DNA from: Elephas maximus indicus
Taxonomy: Eukaryota; Chordata; Mammalia; Proboscidea; Elephantidae
Assembly (NCBI RefSeq): GCF_024166365.1
Contig: NC_064827.1
Coordinates: 49,690,635 to 49,754,634 of the forward strand
DNA: 64,000 nt
Direction: 5' to 3'
Every line of letters starts with the position of its first letter. Positions within the stretch are counted from its first letter, which is position 1. Under the pieces are notes generated by a model. It saw nothing but the letters and a program-made list of their open reading frames with translations, had not been told where the DNA came from and made no database searches. This document shows positions 11,296 through 22,600 of the stretch, one piece after another. The position numbers and the translations under genes are program-made.

Positions 11296-11367
11296 GCCCT
11301 CATCACCTTTTTTCAAGTCAAGATTTCATCCCATACACGTATGACTCAATCAGATTTGGAAATGTGG
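11296..11367 (+). other. NR4A3: Alternative NR4A3 5' exon (N-terminal extension) with lost ATG
   Basis: The acceptor is a pyrimidine-rich tract ending CCAACAG at 11295. The donor is GTGG|GTAAGA at 11367/11368, giving 72 nt. Spliced to exon 3, the last G plus AT gives Asp followed by the standard Met. The frame reads ...Tyr-Asp-Ser-Ile-Arg-Phe-Gly-Asn-Val-Asp-Met. From memory, a human NR4A3 isoform starts MHDSIRFGNVD before the usual MPCVQ, so this is the same exon. Here the position of the human Met is ACG (11337-11339) and the His is TAT. No in-frame ATG occurs elsewhere in the exon. An out-of-frame ATG at 11341 would open a 40-codon uORF ending at 12773, inside exon 3. Confidence 0.7.
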
Positions 11368-11847
11368 GTAAGAGAAAGATGTCAAAGGAAATATGAACTA
11401 CTCACTTTTCTATTAGTCACACCTTTTACACTAGAGGCTCCAAAGAGACGTTAGCACCTGGTTTTCCTTTGGCTCAGAAAAACCAACCACCAAAAACTGC
11501 CCATTTAAGCACTTATATTTAGCTGTAAAGAAAGAGAAATAATCAGATAAATCATCCATTGGATCCAGTAATTCCCAGGACAGTCTCACCCAGTTCAACC
11601 CCTCTTAACAAGAGTCAGCGCCTTGGATACAGTTGCTTTGTGGGCTGGCAGAGAAACCAGAGCTATTCAGAAACGGCTTTCTTCTGTTCCAGGGCACTAA
11701 GTCTTCTCTTGAAAGAAAGTACATAGAATAGCTCACCTATCATAATAGCTGTAAACTGTTGTCATAAACAGCCACTGATACATTTTATTAGTCAGAGTTG
11801 GAAATATGTGTATGTATGTGTATGTGTGTGTATACGTATATATGGTA

Positions 11848-12012
11848 AGAGCCCTGATGGCGCAGTGGTTAAGAGCTCAGCTGCTAACCAAAAGGCTGGC
11901 AGTTCAAATCTACCAGCCGCTCCTGCTCCTTGGAAACCTTATGGAGCAGTTCCACTCTGTCCTACAGGATTGCTATGAGTGAAAACTGACTCCACAGCAC
12001 CTAACAACAGCA
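11848..12012 (+). mobile_element. AfroSINE, + strand
   Basis: Near-complete tRNA-derived SINE. The head has an A-box-like tract (GGCGCAGTGGTTAAGAGCTC) and a B-box-like GGCAGTTCAAATC. The body has the 'cttggaaacc...actctgtcctaca' segment, and the tail (GCTATGAGTG...CAGCACCTAACAACAGC) matches the RTE LINE 3' end seen at 57.4 kb. Confidence 0.9.
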
Positions 12013-12679
12013 ATGCATACGGCAGAAAGCAAGTTTAGAGAGCATTTTGTTGCAGCTGCTGCTCTTTTTCTTTGCAGATGGCACAGACTCCCCCAGTCCA
12101 TTTCCTGGGCCTACTTTCCCACCTCTCCACCTAGTTGGTTGAAGTCATGCAAGGGGTGGGGTCCAGTTTGTGCAGGCTGCTTGTCTCTGTGGAGGGGCGG
12201 GGAGGTGGAGAGGGAGTGGGAGAAGTTGACCACAATGTGTGTGGGCAGTCTCCACTGGCACTCATAAAATGTTACAATGTCTTTGTCTCTCTCGGCCAGT
12301 ATGTCCCACATAGAGCACCTTTTCTACTGACGCAAAGGTTTACAAATCAACGTGTGTGGCTTGGGGGGCCAGTGGCCTCTTTCCCAAAAAATAAACCAAT
12401 AGGGCATTCACTGGCTTTTTCTTTGTCCTCCAGCTTGTGGCTGAGGAGGCGCTCCAATTACTTTATAGGACTCAAAGTCACTTTTTTTTTTTTTTAAACA
12501 TCTGTAGGCTTATGAGGGAAAGCAAATTTCTCAAGGACATGTCAAGGTCAGACAAGAAGGAGAGGAGGATGTCACTTCCTCTCTATTTCCTAAATTAGAG
12601 GGCAGTGGATGCAACGCTGTTAGCTAAGAATCCAGTACCGATTTGCTTCTGAGTGAACTTTTCCCCTGTCCGTGCAGAT

Positions 12680-13633
12680 ATGCCCTGTGTGCAAGCCCAG
12701 TATAGCCCTTCACCTCCAGGTTCCAGTTATGCGGCGCAGACGTACGGCTCGGAGTACACCCCGGAGATCATGAACCCCGATTACACCAAGCTGACCATGG
12801 ATTTCGGCAGTACCGAGATCACAGCCACTGCCACCACTTCCCTGCCCAGCTTCAGTACCTTCATGGAGGGTTACTCGAGCAGCTACGAACTTAAGCCTTC
12901 CTGCCTGTACCAAATGCAGCCATCTGGGCCTCGGCCCTTGATCAAGATGGAGGAGGGCCGCGCCCACGGCTACCACCATCACCACCACCACCACCATCAC
13001 CACCATCATCACCAGCAGCAGCAGCAACAACCCATTCATCCGTCCTCTGGCCCGGAGGACGAGGTGCTGCCCAGCACCTCCATGTACTTCAAGCAGTCCC
13101 CGCCGTCCACCCCCAGCACGCCGAGCTTTCCCCCGCAGGCGGGAGCTGTGTGGGACGAAGCGCTGCCCTCGGCGCCAGGCTGCATAGCGCCCGGCCCGCT
13201 GCTGGACCCGCCGATGAAGGCGGTGCCCACGGTGGCTGGCGCGCGCTACCCGCTCTTCCACTTCAAACCCTCACCGCCACACCCGCCCGCGCCCAGCCCT
13301 GCCGGCGGCCACCATCTAGGCTACGACTCGACGGCCGCCGCCGCGCTCAGCCTGCCGCTGGGCGCCGCCGTCGCGGGCAGCCAGGCCGCCGCTCTCGAGG
13401 GCCACCCGTACGGGCTGCCGCTGGCCAAGAGGGCAGCCGCGCTAGCCTTCCCGCCGCTCGGCCTCACTGCCTCCGCCGCCTCGTCCAGCCTGCTGGGCGA
13501 AAGCCCCGGCCTACCGTCGCCGCCGAACAGGAGCTCGTCGTCGGGCGAGGGGACGTGCGCCGTGTGCGGGGACAACGCCGCCTGCCAGCACTACGGTGTG
13601 CGCACCTGCGAGGGCTGCAAGGGCTTCTTCAAG
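12680..13633 (+). CDS. NR4A3: NR4A3 coding exon 3: AF-1 domain and first zinc finger
   Basis: The exon begins at 12678 (acceptor GTGCAG ending 12677), two bases before the ATG. It encodes residues 1-318, starting [16 protein letters not shown] and ending in the P-box helix CEGCKGFFK. The donor is AAG|GTGAGC at 13633/13634, phase 0. The N-terminus holds the Ser/Thr/Tyr-rich activation region. A His13-Gln6 tract encoded by mixed CAC/CAT and CAG/CAA codons follows, then Pro-rich and Ala-rich stretches in strongly GC-rich DNA. The PSGP residues before RPLIK are shared with rodents as I remember them, so they are probably ancestral. The first finger cysteines are residues 293, 296, 310 and 313. 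Large antisense and out-of-frame ORFs over this exon are by-products of its GC content. Confidence 0.97.
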
Positions 13634-16600
13634 GTGAGCGCGCCGCCTCCTGGCGCCCCCTCCCCTCCGCAACCAGCCCCCTCGGCCACCCGCTTGGGTG
13701 GGTATAGGGATGATCCTTGTCCTTCCCAGTGTGACAGGTGTAATTGTTACACTGTGCATTGCTGCAGCCTTTCCTAGCACCTTCACATCCACGTTCTCAG
13801 AGGTTTTTAACTTGAAGCCCATGTACAGGAAGCGCCCTGGATGGACCTGACATTGAGTGTGAGCGTTTTTCTAGGGAGAGCTTTCAGCAGATTCTCAAAA
13901 GAATCTTTGTCCTCGAAAGTGCAGGAACCTCATTGCATTCCTTGTTTGTCCATCCAGGGTGACCTATTCAGGGCTGGGTTCTCTGTGTCAGGCCCTGGAC
14001 ATTCATATCTCATTGAATCCTCCCAGTAAGAGCTACTGTTCTAGAATTAGACAGACCTGGGATTGAATTCTGGTCACTCACTAGCTGTTCTTATTAACAG
14101 TGTCTTGAAGATAGGTTTTAATCATCCTTATTTCATTGATGAGGGATGGAGACCCAAAGAGGTTATCCAGCTGGTGTAGGACACACACCCAGGGAGTGAG
14201 ATGGAGGCAGGATGCCAACCCCAGCAGCTCAGCAGCTGCAGAATCGACAGAGGCAACTAGCCAGATGCAGTTTGGGACAGCTCCCTCCGTGGAGGATAGA
14301 ACTCGGGGTCTCACCAACCCACTGTTTCCTCTAGGAGCACTTCCCTACTTCTCTGCCACACACAATACCAAGTGTGGGCATTGCTCATTATCTCATAGAC
14401 CCAGGGAAGTGTTATACAGGTGAGAGGGTCTTCAGCATCACCCATATTTTACCCATGAGGACGCTGAATCCTGGAGAGGTGAGGACCCTTGTGTCGGCCT
14501 GTGTAAACAGTAATTTAAGCTGCAAGTGAGGCAATTCCAGCTGGTTTCATTTGACTCCTGAGCTCAGTGTTCCTTCCATGCTCAAGAGGATGAACCTTGT
14601 TTACTTACTGCTCTACATTTTGCTGTTGACTCTTGAACTTCTTCAGATACTTAATTCTGTGTGCCACTGTCCTCACTTTATCAAAGGCATTTTCAAGCCC
14701 ACAGATGTTCTCCCACACACAACCACTCCCTGGTCCAGAGGAGGGCAGGGCGGAAGGATGGGGAAGTTGGATGCTAATTGAGTACAGGATTTGGGAGGCC
14801 AGTAGGATGTATCCAGGGGCATGCTGGAATTAGAAGACTCAAATTGGAGTCCTGGATCTGCCACCTACTAACTGTATGACTTTGAAAGGGACACTTCTTT
14901 CTAGGCCTCAGTTTCCTTATCAGTGAATAAAACATACCTCAGAGAAGGGCTGTATTAAATGAGATAATATGCGTATGAAAGCTCTTTATAGTTTTTAAAA
15001 GAACATAAAAGCAATACTTCGTTGTGTTGGTAAAAATTCCAGTGTTTGTGGGTGCGCATACCAACAACAGCAGTTATTTTTGATCTGGGAATAGGAACCA
15101 TGTGACTCATTGAATCCTTCAGATAAATGAGAAAATGCTTATGAAAAGCCTTTGCAACACGCTGGCTGCGTACAGGTATGCACGGCTATGCTGCTGTAAA
15201 TCTGGATCCCTCAGTTTCACCATTTTTTTTCTGTCTTAACTACCAAAGTTTTACCAGAGCTACTTTTAAGTAGCTGCATTCTTTTAGCAGATTTGATTTT
15301 CACAGCATCCCAGTGGAAATGCTGAAGGGCAGTGAAATAAATAGAAAAGGGGGAATAGAAAGAAAAACAATTAAGGGAAGCACGAATAACCCACAAATAT
15401 AATCACCCTTGAGTAATTGAGAGTTGACCAAAATACAGGCGTGGTAATACATTCCAAGTCTAGAAATGTCAATTAAACGTTCCCCAACAGCTTCCCTTTT
15501 CTGCAGCTATCCCTTGAAAACAAATCTATACTTGAAAGGGTGGGGGGTGGGATGGAGGAGAACTACCCCACGGATCTGTTAATTAAGGGAACAGGAGCAG
15601 GTTCTACCCGGTGGCTTTCTACCATTAAATTGAATTCTTTAAAAATGTGACATGAAGTGCAGTTAATGATGGGAATTCAGTGATTGAACCATAACGATCT
15701 CTCCCTGTCCTTAAACTGTGCAGGCACACACAAATACAGGGAAGGTTTCAGGTTACTGGGACAATGTACAGCATACCTGAAGCAAAATGCCAGCAGCACT
15801 CACATTGGTATATAGTCTTGAGGATGATGGCAAGAAAAGAGTTTTAGAAATTACTGTATGTTCAGTGATAGGATGTGTCATTCAGGAGACACCCTGAATG
15901 TTGGAAACTCAGGAGTATGTTTGTGTTTTTAGAATTTTGCCTTTTAAACTAATAGAAGAAATGGATCTTGCTTGAAATACGTTGGCTTTGTTAGGTTTTT
16001 TAACTTTTATGTAAGCAGTTTAAAAACTCTCCCCTAAAATGAAATTAAAAGGTGATAGAGTGAGAACTGATACATGGCTTTATGGATGACCGAAAGTAAA
16101 GATTAAAAGTAAATCTAGAATTTTGGACACAAAACTCAAATTATCTGGATTTCTTTTTTTTTTTTTAATGCAGCCCAGTCTTGCCAAATAATTACCAACT
16201 TTGCTCTTTTTGGAATTGTGTAGATCGAGGTAATTTCTGAACAGTTGTACCCTAAGTGGTAAATATACATCCATTTGCACGAATGTTTTTAATAAAGAAA
16301 TTCAAACATTCTTTTAAGATGAGAACATATGTTTATTTCTCCGCCTGTCATTTTTAATTCCATGTGATTCAGAAAAACACATTATTTTATATCCAAGTCC
16401 AAGTTTATAATGTGTCTTTTTCAACATCACTATTTTGGTGTCTATGGCAATAGTAGACACCAAAATGAACTATTAATGGAATTTACGTTGAAAACACATG
16501 GCTGTCATATTTCCTTCTTTCTCTCTTTGTTTTTTTGTTTTTGTTTTTGCTTTGCTTTCTTGGATGTGACAATGGGTTTAGCATAAAATTTTAAGATTTT

Positions 16601-19600
16601 GCTTTCAAAGTCAGAAATAGTCAGTCTGCCATATACTTTCTTTTAAGGATAAAACACACTACACAGGCTGATTAAATAGGTTTGTTTTTGTTTTGTTTTG
16701 TTTGCATTAAAACATTGTTTCCTGTGTGTTTTAACTACACAAGTACTGATTTTGCATTTTTATGATTTCATCTCTATTGGGTAACAAAGCCAGTTCCTGT
16801 GATATTTGACTTACGATAATGATAGCAAACAAGTATATCCCGGGTAACTTTGATTTTATTTTAATAAGGTCAGCAATAATCAGGGGAGTGGAACAAGTAG
16901 GAAATTGTTCCCAAAGGGATATTAAAAGTGGAGATAATCTAATCCTCTAAGGTATGGTATGTTGACCTGGTAATTTCAGATATGATTTTATCATTCAGAG
17001 TTGGGTGTCTCCTGAGACTTGCTTCAGAACAATCCAAGATGATTTTCATTGTCAGCAGTGAACACTAATAAAATTGTTTTTCCTGCAGGCTAGCGTGTTA
17101 GGAAATTAAATTTATCTAATTATACGAATTGCACTGTCGCTTTTTCACATTGTAATTAAAATACATCTTGTCAGGTCCTACCTCTTCCCAGAAACTATTT
17201 GTTGACTATCTCTGTATTGTATTTTCTCAGAGAACGGTGCAGAAAAATGCAAAATATGTTTGCCTGGCAAATAAAAACTGTCCAGTAGACAAGAGACGTC
17301 GAAACCGATGTCAGTACTGTCGATTTCAGAAGTGTCTCAGTGTCGGAATGGTTAAAGAAGGTAAGAGTATAGTGCTTTTTATCCAGTTTGCTTATATGTA
17401 TTCTCATGTATCATGAGAAAAGATAAAAATTTATGTTGGAATATATTTTTGTAGTTCCTTTGTCCCTCCAACATTTTATTTTATGCTTTGTGTTTGCATT
17501 TAAAAAGTAACTGAGAACTACTGATAATAATTTTTCACCAAAATCAATAAAAAGCTTGTGTACATGAGTATGTGTTCCGCTTAAGAAATAGAATACATAT
17601 GTGTTCTAATTAGTGTTAATTCATTACCAAATATAAGCATGAAATGGTTTTTATGCTGGTTGTTTCAGCTATCTTTACATCATTGTGTGAATATTACTTG
17701 AAACTTATTGCCACTGTTAAATGGTTAGCCTCATTAATAATTGTTCAACTGTGATGTGTTTTGACTCCTTTTTGTGATTTATGGCTATTTATGGATATCT
17801 TTGAAGACTTCTTCCTTTCTCTCTCTTGGCATCAGTTGTCCGAACAGATAGTCTAAAAGGGAGGAGAGGTCGGCTGCCTTCCAAACCAAAGAGCCCGTTA
17901 CAGCAGGAACCTTCTCAGCCCTCTCCACCTTCTCCTCCGATCTGTATGATGAATGCCCTTGTCCGAGCTTTAACAGACTCAACACCCAGAGATCTTGATT
18001 ATTCCAGAGTAAGTTTTGTGATGTCCTGCTTTCAAATCAATGATCAGGAGCTCTCTCTGTGAATGATACTAGTAATGACTGTTGATTGAATGATTTTGTA
18101 CCTGGCACTGTGCTAGACAGTTGTCATACCTTTTCTGTATTTCTCTTTCCGTCTAGCAATTCAGTGCATCTGTTGCACGAAATACTTTTTGCTTTATTGC
18201 ATCTCTAAATGCCTTAATAAGTGACCCTGACAGTGTTGCACCTGTCATACCCATTGTTACAGGATTCCTGCTGGTTGTGCCAATGAAAATCTGCACAGGT
18301 GAATTACAGTTGTAGGTATCTTTCACAGTCTAGACGAAGTGACTACTGTTTTTTTCGTATTGCCATCAAACCATCTGGGCGAGCCTTAAGTTACCCTTAA
18401 GCATTTTGCCCAATTGCATTGGCATTTATTGACTTGCTGCTTATTCAGGGGGATTAGACCATTGATGGAGAGGAGCAAGCACTGGCCTTGACGTCAGGAG
18501 GTGCAGGAGGCCTGGGATGGATGCTGCCTCTGGGGCCTCCTGACTGTGTCACCTGGCTTCTGCCCTTGGCTTCCTCCTGCCTACGGTGGAGATAATTACA
18601 ATATTTAACTTCAGAGGGGGTTGCAAACGTCAGTCACACAAGCATGATGGTTGTGAAAATGTTCTGAAAGCCATAAAGGATTCCCAGTATTGTTATTTAA
18701 GTCAACCAAAACATCAACATTTTATTTTATATGAGATGTTTTTGAATCTCATCAGTTTGAGCTCTGCAAGTTTCCAAGAATTGGGATAACAGAAGAGCTA
18801 TGATTTTCTGAGCAAATGTATAAACGTTGTTGTTGTTCGGCAGTGTCAAGTCGATTCCGAATCATAGTGACCTGGTATGACGGAGTATAACCGCCTCATA
18901 GGGTTTTCTTGGCTGTAATCTTTATGAAAACAGATCGCCAGGTCATTCTCCCTCAGACCTGGCTGGATGGGTTCGTACTGTCAACCTTTCAGATAGCAGC
19001 TGAGTGCTTAACCGTTGTGCCACCAGGGCTCCTTGTATAACATTATCGTAAAGTAATTTTTAAAAGGACTTAGAAAAGCAAACTTCTATTAAAACAGGGT
19101 CTTGGTCGAAGAGGGCAGGAAAGGGAAGATCACAATTATTGAGCAATTTCTACCTGCTAGGCAAGATACTAGGCACTCTTGTATATATTGTCTCATTTAA
19201 TCTTTTCAACAACCGTGAGCTATAGAAATAGTTCTCACCCCAAGAACAGAAAACATAGAAACACAGTTTGCACACAAATGAGCAAGATACTAGGCACTCT
19301 TGTATATATTGTCTCATTTAATCTTTTCAACAACCGTGAGCTATAGAAATAGTTCTCACCCCAAGAACAGAAAACATAGAAACACAGTTTGCACACAAAT
19401 GAGAGGGTTGCCTGTCCAGGAGTGCCAGGTTGGTTAATCTGGCTTGGCAGCTACTACCAGATTGACTCTCCCCAGGTTTAATCAGCATTTCAAACTTCAG
19501 GTTCAGTGGCTGGCAAAGAGTGTGTCTGTTGAGTGTGTCTCTGCTATGTGCCTTTCTTTTAGGTTACAATGTGGACAGCAATAAAGGGGTGATTGGTGTG

Positions 19601-22600
19601 CCCTCCATGCCCCTTTGCCTCATTCACACCTTCGTTACAGACTATGAGGCCTCCTTTCCCTACCTCATCACAACATTTCATATAAGTACAGTAAACCCTT
19701 AATATCAAAGGTTGAGAACTCTTGTTCTGATTACAAGTAGCATCGCTTAACTAAAGTCAAGTCTCAAATATTAGCATAAAAGAATAATGCAGTGGTTAAG
19801 GGCTTAGGCTTTGGTATCATGCAGGCTTAGGTTAAAATAAGTAATCCCAGCATCACCATTTACTAGCTGGGTGACCTTGAGCAAGTGACTATAAACCTCT
19901 TAATGCCTCAGTTTCCTCATCTCTGATTTGGGGGTAATAGGAATAGAAATTACTAATATATTTACTTCCTGAGGTTGTTTATGAAGATTAAATATGATAC
20001 TTGTCAAAGCTTTAGCACAGTGCCCTGTACATTACCTCTTGGATCAAACTTTGTTACCCCACTGTTTGTTGAGTGTGCTAATGAGTATGAGCACCACATG
20101 TCCGGTAACTGTGCGGCAGCACCATTGAGGTAAGTATTATGAGCTCTGTTTCACAGATGAGGAAATTAAAACAGGGCAAGGCTGAAGGACTGATTTCCCG
20201 GTGTCATACAGCTAATGCATCAGAGCTCAGATTAGAAGCCAAGTATATTGGACCCCAAAGTCTGTGCTAAATGCAAAGCTTTGCTGCCTCTCCAGTTTCA
20301 TTGGGTGAGGGTGCTGGAAAAGCATTCAGGAATAAAGACTTCTTCCTTGAGGCACCCCTGGCTTCTCCTTATGCAGCCCTTCTGAATTAATGAAGCTTCC
20401 TTTGGCTGCGTAAGCTAAGGTTACAGCACAGACCTAACCTTGTTCCAGGACACTTGAAATGGCTATTAATAGCCAGTCCAGAGAATTTAGGCCCCCAGAG
20501 TGACTTTTTGGCCCCAAATTATCCAATTATTGGTCTACATGGCCTAATTAGTCATTCAGTGGCAAACCTTCCCCCAGCACTTTGAATTGTCCCAGCTGGG
20601 AACTGTCTCCACAGTGAAAAATCGATCCAGTGTGTTTGCTCGCCTCTGCACCGTTCAGTCCGTTAGACTAGAGTCATCATCCTCATCAACAAACATTTAT
20701 CCAATTTAATTGTTAGCTTTGTCCAAAGCTGCAGATTGACCATGCCAGAGTCTGGGTCACACTGATACTACCTTTGGGGCCTACCTCAATTTTTCAAAGC
20801 ATATTTGACTGCATTGTTTTGGAATCAGGTTGAGCCTCATAGCTTGGATTCTCCTGCTTCTAGAGAGCTTTACAAAAGTATCAAAAATTGGACCCAAATC
20901 AATTAAATTAAAAGACTTTTTGAAAAATACAGTGAGTTTTTATCAAAAACTTGGATGAAGACATAGAAGGCATACTAATCACATTTGCAGATGACAGAAA
21001 GCTGGGCGGGATCGCTAATATGATGGATGTCAGTATCAACATTCAAAATGATTTCGACAGGTTGGAACAGGATGGGCTGAAGCCATCATGATGAAAGTTA
21101 ACAAGAATAAATGTGAAGCTCAGCATTTAGAATTTAGAAAAAATAGGAGAGCCTTCGCTTGTCAGTGGTATGTGTTAAAAAGATCTGGGGAGTTTATTCC
21201 ATATATGCTTAATATGAACCAACAAAGTTATGTGTGTAGTGGAAGGAAGGGGTGGTTAATAACCCTAGCCTGCAGTATGGAGACCAGAACCAAGTTGGTG
21301 ATGGTCCCACGGACTCTGACTGAGTTCAGTTCCAAGCTGAGATTTAAGAGGGTCATAGTGTTTCTAGAAACTTGTAAAGGATGGTTAGAGGAAATGGAAA
21401 GATGTAGACAGAAGGAGAGAAGACTCAGGGGGACTAGGTTACTCCTGGGATTTCTGAAGGGCTTCCCTGGGGAAAAGAGCACTGTGGTTCCCAAGGACAG
21501 ATCTAGGGGAAGACAGAGGGAGGCCCCTTCCAGCTCACTCTGTGGATGAGCTGTCTTGGCCACAACAGCAGCTGTGGGACCACGAGTTCACCAACACAAG
21601 AAGTAATAAAAGAGAACACACAACAGGATTCCTTACAAGGAGGGAGTTTATATTGGATGATGTTAAGTCCCTTCTGACTCTTTAAGATTTTATGGTTCTG
21701 GGGTTTGCCTTATTATCCCTAAGTGCTAATGATTATAAGAATATGGGTTGTTAAGTAACTTGTTATTTAACAAGATTGAACTTACTTTTTTCTCTTTCAA
21801 AGCATTAGTACATAAATGAATGAATTTCTTGAGCTCCTACTTTGAGCCAGGAACCATCACTTATATTCTTACATAATTTCATTGAAGTCCCAGCTTTGTA
21901 GGGAATTATTTATGGTTTTAGCAATTTTTTTAGAAGAATGTCATTTATTAAAATCCAATTTACAAAATACCTTCTCCTTTAAGTTTTCTATTTGGACATT
22001 CATAAAACTAATCCAAACCTTATATTTTCAGAGGCGTAAATTAAGGTTTAAAAAGGTTCAGTGGCTTGCCTAAGGTCAGTGGCAGAGCGAGGACTAGACC
22101 CAAATCTCACCCATGGTGATATGTTTCTATTTCACTATACTGCCACTTCTACTTAATGGCAATTTACTATATTTAAAAAAAAGAATTTGTTCGATATTTA
22201 AAAATTACAACAATAGTAATATATACTATATGTTGATTTTTTTTAAATGCAAATGATTTAGAAGTGAATAAAGTAAAAAAAAAAAAAAGATGTCTCCTTT
22301 TCATTTACCAGTCAGTAGCTATCAAATCCTTCTTGACTCATGGTGACCCCATGCATGTCAGAGTAGAACTGTGCTCCATAGGGTTTTCAATGGCTGATTT
22401 TTTGGAAGGAGGTTGCCATGTCTTTCTTCTGAGGTGCCTGTTGGTGGACTTGAACCTCCAACCTTTTGGTTAGCAGCTGAGCACTTTAACGGTTTGTGCT
22501 ACCGAGGGACTCCCCTCTTCATTGACACCTGCCTAATCCCAATCTTCCGAAACCCTGGTGGCATAGTGGTTAAGTGCTACAGCTGTTTAACCAAAAAGTC

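Larger units (their letters stand above)
10440..12677 (+). other. NR4A3: Intron 2
   Basis: It contains an L2-like relic around 10930-11070 (reading like 'aggtgccaggcctgtgtag', the typical L2 3' phrase), the alternative exon at 11296-11367, a TG/TA-rich microsatellite at about 11805-11843, and an AfroSINE at 11848-12012. The acceptor at 12677 has the pyrimidine tract CTTTTCCCCTGTCC before GTGCAG. Confidence 0.7.
13634..17230 (+). other. NR4A3: Intron 3
   Basis: It contains MIR relics (about 13955-14200 and 14400-14480 in reverse orientation, and a clear + strand MIR at 14822-14990). Much of the 15.0-17.2 kb part is unique AT-rich DNA without recent repeats. A 13-bp perfect hairpin lies at 16432-16466. 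No AfroSINE is present. The acceptor ATTTTCTCAG ends at 17230. Confidence 0.7.

Noticed and set aside
11848-12012. tRNA gene
   Set aside because: The A-box and B-box-like motifs belong to the head of an AfroSINE. There is no complete cloverleaf and the RTE-like tail follows. The same applies to the other copies.
12917-12930. PSGP residues at positions 81-84 of NR4A3 as a lineage-specific insertion
   Set aside because: Human lacks them as I remember, but rodents have them, so they are more likely ancestral and lost in human.
13634-13777. Extension of the exon 3 frame into intron 3
   Set aside because: After GFFK the frame is Pro-rich intron sequence. The donor AAG|GTGAGC and the perfect continuation at exon 4 show that splicing is the normal path. 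A read-through isoform cannot be excluded but is not supported here.
12710-13822. Antisense and out-of-frame open frames over exon 3
   Set aside because: They are shadows of the real NR4A3 coding exon. The antisense frames show the reverse of the His/Gln repeat as poly-Val/Met/Leu, not a protein signature.
21088-21549. 153-codon open frame in intron 5
   Set aside because: It is part of a decayed CR1/L3 LINE ([14 protein letters not shown]), not a host gene.
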